From Torymus aiolomorphi (taxonomy: Eukaryota; Arthropoda; Insecta; Hymenoptera; Torymidae): a DNA stretch of 64,000 nt. The position numbers were made by a program, and so were the translations under genes. The notes beneath the pieces were generated by a model. It saw only the letters and a program-made list of their open reading frames with translations. It was not told where the DNA came from and made no database searches. The DNA is taken from assembly GCA_036365515.1 (NCBI GenBank), contig CM070873.1, positions 84,837,948-84,901,947 on the forward strand, in the 5' to 3' direction. Shown here piece by piece: positions 23,301 through 34,930 of this stretch; position 1 is the stretch's first letter, and each line of letters starts with the position of its first letter.

Positions 23301-23712
23301 GGCGGATCCAACATGGTCGTTAAAAATTCGAAAATAGCTTAGGTATTTCACAATATTGGAATACAGTGGTTTCCGAAGTCGCTGATCACGACTTTGCTGT
23401 CGGAGTTTCAAAATTCAAAATGGCGGATTCAATATGGCGGTTAAAAATTCAAAGGAAGCTTAGATTTTGCTTAAAATTGGTATATAGAAGTTTTCGAGGT
23501 GGCTGATCGAGTTTTGCTATTAGACTTTCGAAATTCAAAATGGCGAATCCAATATGGAGATTGAATGTTCGAGAAAAGCTTAGATTTTGCTGAAAATTGG
23601 TAAACAGGGGTTTTCGAAGTCGCTGATCAAGATTTTGCTATTAGACTTTCAAAATACAAAATGGCGGATCCAATAAGACGGTGAAAAGCTTGAAAAAAGC
23701 TTAAATTGTATA
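20395..23712 (+). repeat. tandem array of ~120-bp ATGGCGG units (~28 copies)
   Basis: Each unit holds, in order, GCTGATCACGATTTTGCTAT, CAGACTTTCGAAATTCAAAA, TGGCGGATCCAATATGGCGG, a TTAAAAATTCGAAAAAAGCT part and AGATTTTGCTCAAAATTGGT with ATACAGGGGTTTTCGAGGTC. Spacing is 108-125 bases, with units diverged by roughly 10-20%. Some units lack the GGATCCAATATGG part. Small ORFs within are artefacts. Related units reappear at 43590-43965. Confidence 0.9.
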
Positions 23713-24345
23713 GATAAAGTGTAAAAATTTTTTTTTTGCATTTGGTAAACTCATTAAACGCACTTTTATTCGTAAAATTGAAAAAGATTTATCTAATTAA
23801 AAAATATGTGAGGTATTTTAATTTATCTTTTCATTCATAAATTTTCAATTTAAATTCTATACATTATTTACATATTTAAGTTTATTAATATATAACTAAC
23901 TTTATCGGGGTATTATTTAGACCATTTTGTTTGTGGCGGGCTTATGACCAAACCTTTTTAAAAAAACACGGTCTTTTTACATTTAAAAATTTTGAAATCT
24001 ATTTTAGACGGTCCAAATTGTCATGGGACGGTCTAAAAGATGGTCACATGACCGGTTGAAAAAAACCGTCTTTTTACATCAATGAGTCAGAGACAGCAAC
24101 ACAGACAGAGACAAATGAACTGAGAAAATTATAAAAAAAAATTGAAAAATATTAATACGCCTATGATGGTACTACAGTGGTGGGAGATATTATAAATTAC
24201 TGTATCAAAGTACATACTCAATTAAAAAATCAAATTTATTTGGGAAAATAGACATATACACTAAATCTAATATATTACATTCTAGATTACAATTGATACA
24301 TTTTCAAAATTCCAATTGGGGATTCAAGAGCGGAGCGGATAGGGG

Positions 24346-24347
<2 letters not shown>
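23713..24347. other. AT-rich stretch between array and TA microsatellite
   Basis: A hairpin-like segment with AACACGGTCTTTTTACATTT (about 23966) and AACCGTCTTTTTACATC (about 24064) around GACGGTCC…GGACGGTC. Otherwise featureless. Confidence 0.45.

Positions 24348-24401
<54 letters not shown>
24348..24401. repeat. (TA)n microsatellite
   Basis: Perfect TA run of about 54 bases. 24402-24690 contains nothing recognisable. Confidence 0.95.
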
Positions 24402-24406
<5 letters not shown>

Positions 24407-24751
24407 TCTTTATTATATACATAATTTGGAGAATGAAGAGAACATTTTTTTTATTTTTCTCCCCAGTTTGTTATGTTATGACAATAAGGCGATATTTCAA
24501 AATACGTTGAAAATAAATGGAATTTTTGTTAATTATTTAGCCTAGAAAGTATTGTAAATAATAATATAAAACAGAAAACAAATATAGAGAAGAGAAGCTT
24601 TCAACCCCTTTTTGAATTAAATATTAACTTCTATTCATAGTTATAAGAATTCAATGTTAAGCAACGAAGATGCACGTAAATTTTTCCACAAGGGTCCCAC
24701 ATGGGAATTTTCAGTAAGGTATATATTGTAGACGCTTATAAAAATACTAAC

Positions 24752-24919
24752 TTTATTATTAGCAGCTATCTGTGCTTTAAGATCACTTAAATTATCAGCA
24801 AGGTTTCTTGTCCCAGAGCTGCCAGGAATTTTCGCTGGGGCCATTAGTTCATCGGTCAATTCTTTTTCACGAAAAATGCCCTTACGGACTAATAAAAAAC
24901 TTTTAAATGCAGCTCCTTC
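24752..24919 (-). CDS. OPLAH: OPLAH exon G
   Basis: Reads EGAAFKSFLLVRKGIFREKE, then ELMAPAKIPGSSGTRNLADN and LSDLKAQIAANNK. The SGTRN..DN.SDL.AQ.AAN block is diagnostic for 5-oxoprolinase hydantoinase B. Acceptor TTATAG, donor GTTAGT at 24751. 168 bases, phase 0 on both sides. The right inverted end of a possible 6-kb element lies only about 40 bases beyond the donor. Confidence 0.93.
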
Positions 24920-25064
24920 CTATAAGTTTTTATATAGCTACTTAAGTCATGTGATATAATCTACGTCATTATTTGAAGTATAAAAAGTTTTTTATTATAA
25001 AAGTAATCCAATCAAGTTTATGAGATAGAAAATTAGAAAGATAAATCAAGTTAATTTATTTTAT

Positions 25065-25235
25065 ACCCATCTTCACTATAATGGCCACTTTATAGCCTGA
25101 AAAGTGGGACAAAAGTAGCGTCTAATTTGTTACGTTTGTCGTAAATTTGGTTAGAACTAACGAAATTATAACACATAAATACAAAATTACTTTTCAAATC
25201 TATAAAGTGGCCACAGTGAAGCTGGGAATAAAGTA
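25065..25235. repeat. small foldback around TGGCCACTTTATAG
   Basis: CCCATCTTCACT…TGGCCACTTTATAG at about 25066-25097 pairs with CTATAAAGTGGCCACAGTGA and AGCTGGG at about 25200-25226. Stem about 30 bases, loop about 100. Confidence 0.6.
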
Positions 25236-25272
25236 CTATAAAGTACTGTATGTAACACGCGAGTAAAATCGA

Positions 25273-25372
25273 TTATTCCCTTGGGTGATCACTGCCCTCG
25301 CTTCGCTTCGCTCGCTAGGGAAGGGCTATTGAACTCACCCGCGGGAATAATCTGTGACTTTACTCCCTTATT
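25273..25372. repeat. imperfect palindrome with CTCGCTTCGCTTCGCTCGC core
   Basis: GATTATTCCC at 25270 and GGGAATAATC at 25342 flank a GC-rich core (CCCTCGCTTCGCTTCGCTCG). A similar core occurs inverted near 14120 and directly near 54160, so it is a dispersed motif. Confidence 0.55.
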
Positions 25373-25498
25373 ATATAATGTACTATTATTTCTATTAATG
25401 AAATATTATTTGAGTAATTTACCCAATAAGGGTTACTTTCAAAGATTACATAAGCATATAAGTTAGTTTATTGAGAAGTTACATAATAACGATAATTG

Positions 25499-25722
25499 CT
25501 TCCTCATAGAGGAAGCTTTGTAACGGTGAAAAAAATTTTCGAGACAAAAAATGTTCAAAAAGATGTTTTAAGACGATATATGTCGATATTTGTTGATTTT
25601 GAGAAAATTTTTTTTCGTGGATGAATGGCTGTGTGTATGTGTGTGCGTGCGTGTGCGTGTGCGTGTGGGTGTGGGGGCGGGTGTGGGGGCGGGTGCGGGT
25701 GCGGGTGTGGGTGTGTGTGTGT

Positions 25723-25779
<57 letters not shown>

Positions 25780-26671
25780 TATGTGTACGTGTGTACCCTT
25801 TTTGTATCTCAGAAAAACGAATCGACCGATTTCCGTCGGACAAAGACTATTCTCTTCGTCTCGCGAAAAAAACTAGGTACTGTGATGGATTTGAGTTCTT
25901 ATTGATTTTTTTTTATAACCAAAAAACGATTTTGAATTTTTAGTTTTTTGATTTTTGTATACCTTACAACAATTATTACATAATATAATGAACTTTTCTT
26001 GAAAGGTATTTAAATTACCAATATTTTCGTTTTTTAATATTTAAATTATCTTCATCACTCTGTCATTTGTTATTAAGGAAAACGTTTTTATATTTTATAA
26101 GTTAATTTCTCAAAAAATATTTCATTTATCTACTTGAAATTTTAACCACCTATTACACTCATTGAAGACTATATTTGGTTAAAATTCTAAGAGATTATCT
26201 TCATTTGTTATTTAGAAAAAAGTTATTTTAGAAAAAATTTGCGTTTTAGTTGTCGGGCGATAACAAGAGTAAAAATCATCCAACCGTCCTGAAATTTGGT
26301 ACTGATGTAGCTTTTATATATCGTCAGATCGATTTCGTTACCCAAAAAAATCGATCCATTACGACCAGATATTTGAAGTTAAAAATTTTTTTTAAAAATT
26401 TTCGAATCGTGTTTACTCAGAGAATACTTCATCGACTTAAAATTTTAACCACTTATTGACCTCATTGGAAAATATAAAATTGTATAATAATAATTGCTTT
26501 TTAATTGGTAAAAAATAGAAAGAATAAAAATAAAAAGTCACAAACCATTTAACATAGTTTCACCGTACAAAATAAAGTATTAAATTTTAAATATTGGAAT
26601 TAAAAATTAATTAAAGGAATTAGTAAATTAAGTTTAAAGAAGCTACGTGCCAATGAATTGGCAGCAGTTTT
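25499..26671. mobile_element. complete copy of the hairpin-ended GT-bearing element
   Basis: Left end GCTTCCTCATAGAGGAAGC (25499), then TTTGTAACGGTGAAAAAAAT and a GT-rich run at 25625-25797. The interior has CGAATCGACCGATTT(C/T)CGTCGG. Right end GAAGCTACGTGCCAATGAAT with TTGGCAGCAG (26640-26666). It matches 48601-50033 closely along its length. 1.17 kb, no ORF; non-autonomous. Confidence 0.75.
25625..25797. repeat. GT/GC-rich microsatellite
   Basis: GTGTGTGC, GTGGGGGCGG and GTGCGGGTGC variants, then a clean (GT)n run. Source of several long artefact ORFs. Confidence 0.95.
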
Positions 26672-26804
26672 TATTTTGTATTGCCAAAAAACTTTGGTCA
26701 TTAACCAAATTATTAGGATATTATGAATCTGAAAATGTTCTTATAGGAACAGTATAGAAATCATCATGAAATATTCTTTCTATATTTACTAAACAACTTC
26801 TTAC

Positions 26805-26910
26805 TTGCGATAGCATTGTAGAATGTGGTGGCATAGACCCTGGAGTTATACCACCTATATCAGCATGATGTCCTCTACTGGCTACAAAGAATACTGGTGT
26901 TGGAACTTCT
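26805..26910 (-). CDS. OPLAH: OPLAH exon F
   Basis: A short exon of 106 bases. One base completes the Lys codon from exon E, then [20 protein letters not shown] and [15 protein letters not shown] follow, all matching the hydantoinase B core (the RGHHADIGG motif). Acceptor ATTCAG at 26912-26911 and donor GTAAGA at 26804, phase 0. It is isolated between a 20.9-kb intron and a 1.9-kb intron and is easily missed because its frame contains no long ORF. Confidence 0.93.
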
Positions 26911-27394
26911 CTGAATTTTATATAAAATGTGTGATTAGAATTTATTTTTATATAATTAATGCTTTATTAATACGATAAAATTGCACTCTTTTCAGAAGTT
27001 GTGTTATTTTAGTTAGTATAAATTTATAAACATTGAACAAAATTTCAATGCATTACAGATTATTGTAATTGTTGTAATTAAAATTTGTTTTAATTTAACA
27101 AAAAAGTATTATTTTTTTCAATCCTAATGTTGTAGACAATAGTCATGCTTTCCCCTATTATTGAAATGTTCAAAATTTTTTACAATATCCTGACTTTGAA
27201 ATTTTAGTTTTCAAAGTTATTTTCGAACTGCTGCCATTTTATAAGTTTTCAAAAGCATTTGAGTAAACTATACGCAGTTTTACTCACAAGGAAACGTCCC
27301 GAACTGTCAAATTCAAAAAATTATAAAAACTATACTAGTTAGTAGTCCTTTGTGAGACATTCACAAATATATTTTTTTTATCGGCAACCAAGGA

Positions 27395-27540
27395 CTTTTT
27401 GAGGGATAAATCTAGGCCGGAAGTTCACATTGAAAAATGATTTTTTCAAAATATCTCTGTTTCTATTCAATTTTTTCTTTTGATGAAACAAATTGGAAAA
27501 TGTTTCTTATAAAAAGTAGAAGTAACCTAGAGTTTATATG
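27395..27540. repeat. left copy of a 20-kb-spaced inverted repeat
   Basis: GAAGTTCACATTGAAAAATG, ATATCTCTGTTTCTATT and TGATGAAACAAATTGGAAAA match, inverted and at roughly 85-90% identity, the segment at 47612-47766. Both lie just inside the ends of OPLAH intron E-F. The part from 27507 is also repeated inverted at 27724-27753, so the microsatellite between them sits in a local hairpin. 26911-27394 shows nothing else. Confidence 0.75.
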
Positions 27541-27548
27541 TGTATGTA

Positions 27549-27724
<176 letters not shown>

Positions 27725-28825
27725 AACTCTAGGTTACTTCTACTTTTTATAAGATATATATATATATATATATATATAGGGTCAAAAAAACATCTTTTTA
27801 AGAAAGTGCGCGCACGGGGGTCGCCGATTTTTGCGGCCTTGAGATATTTTTTAGAACTTACCAAAAAAATAGTCTCTGCAAATTTTTAGGGTCCAATATC
27901 TAAAATTGACGTCGCAGTTCGTCATAAAGGTGCAAAAAAGGGCACTTTTTAAGCGTGTTTTCATGTTTTTCAAACTTTTATTTAAAAAGTTCGTTTACAT
28001 GAATTTGCAATTTATCACTGGGTTTTTTCTTCGTCTTGACTTGAACTTTACAGCTGGATTTTTTTCCAAAATCAAAATTTACGTATACATGTTCAAATTA
28101 CAATATTCCTAAAGTCACCTTTTTACCATTTGAATGATACTTTGAAGCGATTTTTCGGGTATTAGTTACTATCGCACTCTAATGTGCCCAAGTGCGATCG
28201 AAAGAGGGTGAAAAAACCTTTCTGTTTCACTGGAATTGAACTAAAAAGTTAAAAAATCTAGCGCGTATGTGAGTTTGAATTTAGCAGATTTTGAAAAACA
28301 TCAATTTTCACGAAATTTAAACCTCTGGGAAATTTTTCTATTAACTCCTGTTTGGCTGAAAGCTATGAGAGAATGTTCTTCAGACATACGTTAAAGAAAT
28401 TAAATTGGACTGGGCTTGGATATCGAACAATTTCCTATTGATTACAGCTGATGAATTATAATATTTTTTCCATTTCAATGCTATACATTATATTTTTTCA
28501 ATACAAAACAATAAGTCCAAAAAGATTGTTCGGGATTGTAGTACCCTAAATGCCCGCTAGATGGTGAGCGCTAAAACGCTACTTAAAGCATCACTCCGAG
28601 TGTACAAATAGATGCCTGCGGCACCCACTCGAGCGAGATTGGATCGAGGTATCGCGATAGTTTTCGTCAGTGAGTGATAGTGATAGTGCATCAGAGAATC
28701 AGTTTGATCACCTGCCCTTCTAAGGGCAATCACACAGCTGAACACAGTATTGTGTTATTCACCGCATCCTTCCAAACTACAAGTTCGACAACAACAGCAG
28801 CCACCAGAGAGCGGACCTAGGAGAG

Positions 28826-31290
28826 GTGACCTCCAAGGTCACCATGTCACACTCATCGGACAAAATGGACCAGTCGGAGCCCTCGGATGGTTCAACGCTA
28901 CCCCACTCTAAGCGAGTGAACCCCGATAATAGTGATGATGGATTCAGCGTCGTATCATCGACCAAGAGGAAGAAGGCCAGGACATCGACAAAGGTCAGGA
29001 CCTCAACAAAGGCCAGCAGCAGCACCACAACTAGCACTAGTAAGATCAACACACAACCATCTAACGTGACCCTTTCCAATAAAACCAAAAATTACTTTGA
29101 GACTCTTGCCAACGACAACACAGAGAAAACGGTACCAACCGGGTGCCTAAACACAACGACACACAGACAAACAACGTGACAGACCCTAAACCTAAAAAAC
29201 AAAACATTAAACCAGTGACAGTCAAAGTGGACGAATTAAACTTCCCTTACAAGATGCTCAAAGTTGTTCTCAGAAAACTTAAGTTTCCACCGATGGTTCA
29301 AACTATTGACAACACCCACATGTCAGTTGGGGTTAGTACACTTAACGACTATCGGTTGTTACTCAAGGGTCTTGAGGAAGCAAATTTTCAATTCTCCCTG
29401 AGACGACCTGCTGATTCCATCCCCCCTGCGAAAATTGTGATAAGAGGCCTTCCCTCGTACACAGAAACGGATGAAATCAAGAAAGAATTGATTGAATTAG
29501 GACTGAAGATTGAGGGCGTTGCACAGATGAAAAGAGGAAGTGGAAGAACAGCCACGCCGCTCCCTCTTTTCTTATTAACCATAACTAATGATGAAAACCT
29601 AAAGCTTTTGAATGAAGTAAAATCGATTAATTATTTTAAAATAAAACTTGAAAAATACAACAAACCTAACAAACCTGTGCAATGCTTCAACTGCCAGGAA
29701 TTTAATCACGTATCTAAATTCTGCCACATGCTTCCCAAATGCGTTAAATGTGGAAAAATCCACAAATCAACTGAATGCAAATTAGATTTCTCGGATAAAA
29801 CAAACAACCTAAAATGCGCTAACTGTGGAGGAAACCACACGGCAAACTACCAGGGATGCCCAAAATATAAACGACAACATGATCTAATTAAAATCAGGTC
29901 ACAAAAACAAACAAACGCTAAACCTACACAACAGGTAAAAATTCACGCGCCCAGACAACAACCGCCACAAAAACGACAACAAAGACAACAACATAATTAC
30001 AACGCCAACACTAACTATGAACATAACTTCCCGCGACTTATTAATAAACAAAACGCAAGTCCAGCTTGGACACACACACAAACAAACATGATAAATAATA
30101 ATGATAAAATACAATCTACAGACGCCGAAAACCTAATGAACATTATAAACGAGGCAATCGAGTTAACACTTCAAATTACAACAGGTACACTCACACTTAA
30201 AGATGCAACAATTCAAACAGCTAATCTAATAAAACAACTTTTCTCTACAGCCCTTAATGTTAGCAATGGAGCAGGAATCTACGCATGGAACGCGTGTGGT
30301 GGATTATATGCCAAAAGACTTGAATTAGAATCCCTCTTAATAAATAACAAAATAGACATTTGCCTCATAAGTGAAACCTTAATTAAAGATAAACAAAATT
30401 TCAACATAAAAAATTATAAAACATATAAAAACAACACTAACAGAGGCACGGCTATTCTCGTTAAAAATGACATCAGTCACTACGTAATTCCGATTGATCT
30501 CGAAAAACTAGAAGTCACGGCTATAAAAATTAAAACGCGAGGCCAAGAAATCGCGATAATATCCACTTATAACTCCCCTAGCGTAAAATTCCATAAAGTC
30601 GACTACACTAAAATCTTTAAAATAGCCCCGGTTGTTATTGCAGCAGGTGATTACAATGCAAAACACACCATATGGGGTAGTAGATCTATTAACACACTTG
30701 GCAGAAACATTAATAATTTCTGTTTTAAAAATAACCTTTCAGTTCATGCACCCCCGGAATTCACGCACTATCCATTTAACAAAAGACTAAAACCGGACAT
30801 AATAGATTTCATGATCTCAAAAAATCTCTATTTTACTTCGGATGTAAACACAATTCACGAGTTAGACTCAGATCACTACCCCATAGAAATCATAGTTAAC
30901 TTGAGCGCTAAATTCACCACTAACCATCCTAAATATAACTTAGCAAAAGCAAATTGGAATTCATTTCAAAATCATATAGATAACGCGATTAAAGAGCGCC
31001 AAAACGACTTAAATTCAATCGATAATATAAATCTTGCAATCTTAAATTTAACTAACTCAATCTCGGAAGCATTAGAAATCGCAGTACCTAAAAATGAAAA
31101 TAAAACCGGTGAACCCCCTCTGCCACAAACAATACTTGATTTAATTAACTCCAGAAATAAAAACATACGAGAAAACCATGTCAGGCCAAATCCCCTACTA
31201 AAACTAGAAATAAATCACCAACGGAAAAAAATCGATAAAATGATTAAAGAATTTAAATGTAACACGTGGAATAACACAGTTAAATGTTAA
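28826..31290 (+). pseudogene. LINE gag plus endonuclease, fused frame
   Basis: The frame from 28826 (Ser/Thr/Lys-rich start) shifts into the long frame at about 29143, which runs 715 codons. It has a basic N-terminal part, zinc knuckles at residues ~181-239 (CFNCQEFNHVSKFCHMLPKC and CANCGGNHTANYQGC), and a Gln-rich linker. From ~379 an AP-type endonuclease follows: IYAWNACGGLYAKRLELESL, VIAAGDYNAKHTIWGS and LDSDHYPIEI. Gag and Pol normally sit in separate ORFs in Jockey elements; here they are in one frame. A 1-base shift near 29143 and the LTR at 31285 break the protein. Confidence 0.8.
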
Positions 31291-31510
31291 TTTAGGATGT
31301 GGAAGGCAGGGTTCTTCAAATAACCCACTCTGGTTAACAGCAACAACGTTTTATTCAATTACAGTACAGCTCTCTCTCTCTGATTACAACTGCTCTCGGC
31401 AGAGGACGGCGAACGAGTGAGTGCCCGCTTCGGCCGCTCGCTCTCGCTAGCTCTCCAGCTATGCTCGCGTGATGGCGCCACGCATGCGCTCTCTATTTCG
31501 CACGCTGACA
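31285..31510. mobile_element. 226-bp solo LTR with TAAA target duplication
   Basis: Starts TGTTAATTTAGGATGTGGAA and ends CGCACGCTGACA, flanked on both sides by TAAA (31281-31284 and 31511-31514). It splits the LINE polymerase frame. GC-rich with a (CT)n stretch. TG…CA ends and a 4-bp duplication fit an LTR retrotransposon; no internal region remains. Confidence 0.75.
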
Positions 31511-31513
31511 TAA

Positions 31514-32990
31514 ATGTACACGTATTCTAACATTAAAAAATTAAATATTAAAGATAACAGCCTCTGGAAAATGACAAAAGGTCTAACGCGTAAACAAACA
31601 AATATTCCAGCTCTTAAAAACGAAAATAATGAAATTAAATACTTTTCTCCAGAAGACAAAGCTAACGCATTTGGAACGCACTTCGCTAATACATTTACCC
31701 CGCATAAAAACGAATCCGAAGAAGCAAAGCTCTTCACCACAGAAACAGACCGCATGGTTTCCTCGTACTTAAACCATCTGGAAATTACGGATCCTAAATA
31801 TAAAGCCAAACCATTCGAAATCAAAAACTATATTAAAAGAACTAAAAACAATAAAGCCCCCGGACCGGATAAAGTCACTAATTGCATGCTTAAACATCTA
31901 CCCTCCAGCGCCATAAGTTATATTACGAAAATTCTTAATACTTGCTTCGATTTAAATTATTTCCCTACGGAGTGGAAAAAAGCAACTATCCTAGTGTTTG
32001 CTAAACCCGGTAAAGATCTAACCATGACCACCAGCTACAGGCCCATAAGTTTACTAAATACAATGAGCAAAATTTTCGAATCAATCATAATCGACAGACT
32101 TAAAGACGAACTAAACGATAAACTTCGACTCCGAGCAGAACAATTTGGCTTTAGAGATGGACACTCGACAGTACAGGCCATACTTAGACTAACAGAAGAC
32201 ATCACGAAAAACTTTAACTGCAACAGAAACACACGCGGTTTTTCTGGACGTCGCGAAGGCTTTTGACAGCGTGTGGATAAACGGTCTAATCCGCAAGCTG
32301 ATCGAAGCCAAAATAAATAAAAATTTAATTCACCTACTAGCATCATACTTAAAAAATAGAAAATTTAAAGTAAAACTAAATGACGTAGAATCTAAAGAAT
32401 TTAATATACGTGCAGGCATACCACAAGGTAGTCTACTCGGTCCTATACTTTTCATCATTTACATCAATGACCTTCCAACCGTTGAAGGAGTAAAAATAGG
32501 AATTTATGCAGATGACACGGCCGCGTGGGCTACCTCGTGGAGCAATCTCAAAATAGTAAAACTTTTAAACGAATTCCTTAATAAAGTAAAAAACTGGACA
32601 ACATTATGGCGCATAAAAATAAACGCTTCTAAATCAGAATCAATCCTTTTCTCGCGTAAAAAAAAACCAACACGGGATCTAGATCCGCCTAATCTAAACA
32701 ACGAGTCTATAGAATGGGAAAATAAAGTAAAATATCTAGGAGTAATGCTTGATAAAAAATTAAGTTACACAGCCCACGTTAATAACACGTGTAACAAAAC
32801 AATAGGAGCCACAATGAAACTCAAACCGATCTTAAATAATCACTCAGCACTAAATATAAATAACGGAGTAATAATTTACAAAATGATAATAAGACCCATC
32901 TTAACCTACGCCTCGACGATCTGGGCCAACACAAACAAATCTAATTACCAAAAAATACAAACAGTACAGAATAAAACACTCTAATTCATA
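31514..32990 (+). pseudogene. LINE reverse transcriptase (Jockey clade), one frameshift
   Basis: The frame 31514-32266 contains KAPGPDKVTNCMLKHLPSSA, WKKATILVFAKPGKDLTMTT and SYRPISLLNTMSKIFESIII, then EQFGFRDGHSTVQAILRL. A shift near 32235 moves to the frame reaching 32984, with FLDVAKAFDSVWINGLIRKL, AGIPQGSLLGPILFIIYIND and the catalytic IYADDTAAWATS, then the thumb-like KYLGVMLDKKLSYTAHV. The tail after 32990 (to about 33170) carries more decayed C-terminal codons. Confidence 0.87.
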
Positions 32991-33540
32991 AAGATTTAAA
33001 TGTAGAGTACATTAAAGATTACATCAAATAAGCCGGCAAAAACTTCTACAACAGAATTTCGGAATCAAAATATCAAATCATTAAAAACCTAGGCAACTAC
33101 GACTCTGACGCAAGAGACAAATACAAGAGACCTAAAGACTTTTTGCATATAAATCCACCCACATAAATCCTAGTAAATAACGCAAATTTACGATGTTTCA
33201 GATACAACAGATCCAAGCCAAGGACAAATGCAGACACACCAGATTTACCTTCCCCTTACTAATCATTTTTCTTTCAGGATCACATCAAGAAGACGCACCT
33301 CATACACTAAACTCTCTCTCTCTCTCTCCTTTCACGCAAAAAGAGACGTAGCGACGATATGCTGGCGGCTGATATTCAGTGCGCCTCAAAACCGCAACGA
33401 ATGGCTGACCGGACCGGCTGGCGGATGCGGCGTCTCCCTCTGGGTGAATCTTTTTCCTCTAAAACTTTCTGCCGCATATCACCTTTACCTACCTATGTAA
33501 ATTACTCGTCTATTTTTTCTGTCTAATAAAGTCATTCTAC

Positions 33541-34233
33541 GCGTCTCAACAACTAACTTAAGATAAATGGGTTTTTACTCCTAGCGAGGTTTTTTCCCAT
33601 TCTACACTCCACATAGTAGTCCAGCCATACAACCGTTTTTGCTCTATAACTTCTGATAGTGTGGAAATGCCCTCACAGGGTAACGCACAACTTCCTCTTT
33701 TTGATTTCCTTCTTTAAGGAGAGGTAACTGGAATCGCCCAGGCTCCTCCTACGTGGATTCACTTCTACGTAAGGGGCTCCTGGACGGTGATCTGGGCAGG
33801 CTGTACCTCACTGGTAGGGGGCGACGGAGGGGGCCCCCCACCATCCCTTCTTTCTTTCTTCTTTTCCACTCGAGCGACCCATTATTGCCTGTATTATTTT
33901 GCCTATTTGCCAGATTGCCCTAATCGTCAAACGTTAGATATTATTTTGCCCACATTTATTTGCCTACACACATACTTACTGTTTATTTATTGCCTGTACT
34001 TTGCGTATTTGCTCGAATGCACTTTATGTCCATATCCAACCTGCAATCAACTTTCACTTTCGAGTAGAGTTGATTGCACAGATTTTCGAAGTCTTATTTC
34101 AATTTAGTTCTCCTCATGACAAACCCTGCCACTATTTATTTCGCATACGTTCAATCGTATACAAATATAAAAACTTAAGAATTCTGCTAGTACATGTACA
34201 AACTGAACGCAATTTATTTGAAATTTCTTGCTA
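33541..34233 (+). repeat. LINE 3'-UTR-like fragment and unassigned sequence
   Basis: 33640-33870 (GTGTGGAAATGCCCTCACAG, CTCCTGGACGGTGATCTGGG, GGGGGCGACGGAGGGGGCCC) looks like the 3' untranslated end of an R1/LOA-type LINE, probably a 5'-truncated insertion. The rest is TTTGCC-rich and AT-rich with no gene. Confidence 0.45.
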
Positions 34234-34237
34234 TTAA

Positions 34238-34926
34238 GGACGTTCTCCGGGTTGAAACAGCAATTTTAGTTTTTATATTTTTATATAATGTTTTATTAAT
34301 TTGATAATCCAAGAGTAAGTACATGTAACAAATATATACTTGAAAGAACATAAGACAATTTGTTTTAGACAAATTCAGGCAATAGTCACTATGGTATTGT
34401 TACAATTAAAGACAAAAACTTCAATAAGTTCTTTAAATTTTGTTATTTTTTATCCGATCTTAACGAAATAGAGCTTATTTTGTTCGTTAAGAAATTTCAG
34501 GGAGAGTATCGATGGGAAAATTTATGATACGAATTACCAGTAAGGCGCAATATCAATTTATTTAAGAAAAGCAAGTCAAGTTTTCATCAAAACTTTCTTA
34601 AACAAATTGATATTGCGCCGTACTGGTAACTTGTATCATAAATTTTCCCATCGATACTCCCCCTGAAATTTCTTAACGAACAAAATAAGCTTTATTTCGT
34701 TATGATCGAATAAAAAATAAAAAAATTTAAAGAACTTATTAATGTTTTTGTCTTTAATTGTAACAATACCATAGTGACTATTGCCTGAATTTGTCTAAAA
34801 AAAAATTGTCTTATGTTCTTTCAAGTATATATTTGTTACATGTACTTACTCTTGGATTATCAAATTAATAAAACATTATATAAAAATATAAAAACTAAAA
34901 TTGCTGTTTCGACCCGGAGAACGTCC
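34238..34926. mobile_element. TTAA-flanked near-perfect palindrome (689 bp)
   Basis: Ends GGACGTTCTCCGGGT and (A/G)CCCGGAGAACGTCC are inverted, bracketed by TTAA at 34234-34237 and 34927-34930. The arms of about 325 bases stay paired to a loop of about 25 bases near 34580. TTAA flanks are typical of piggyBac- or Kolobok-mobilised elements. The low arm divergence suggests a recent insertion or recent arm duplication. Confidence 0.85.
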
Positions 34927-34930
34927 TTAA

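Larger units (their letters stand above)
18651..24714. mobile_element. possible 6-kb element with short inverted ends
   Basis: CTGAAAAAGCCCATATGGGA at 18651 and the reverse complement of 24690-24714 (CTGAAAATTCCCATGTGGGA) match for about 35 bases, both flanked by TA. If real, the element carries the CCCATATGGG-rich part (18655-18905), the C-rich minisatellite and the whole ATGGCGG array. The alternative is two separate insertions of one MITE end. No transposase seen. Confidence 0.4.
28550..33540 (+). mobile_element. Jockey-type LINE, nearly full length
   Basis: A 5' leader (28550-28825) is followed by a gag-like region with zinc knuckles, an endonuclease, and a reverse transcriptase. The 3' tail ends near AATAAAGTCATTCTACGCG (33526). 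At least three frame disruptions and a solo LTR insertion show it is inactive. The order gag-EN-RT, one chromosomal strand and lack of LTRs define a non-LTR element. Confidence 0.85.

Noticed and set aside
20395..23712. CRISPR-like regular repeat array
   Set aside because: The units are contiguous diverged tandem repeats with no unique spacers, in a eukaryotic intron.
28777..29088. Val/Leu-rich minus-strand ORF as a membrane protein
   Set aside because: It is the antisense of the Ser/Thr/Lys-rich LINE gag region.
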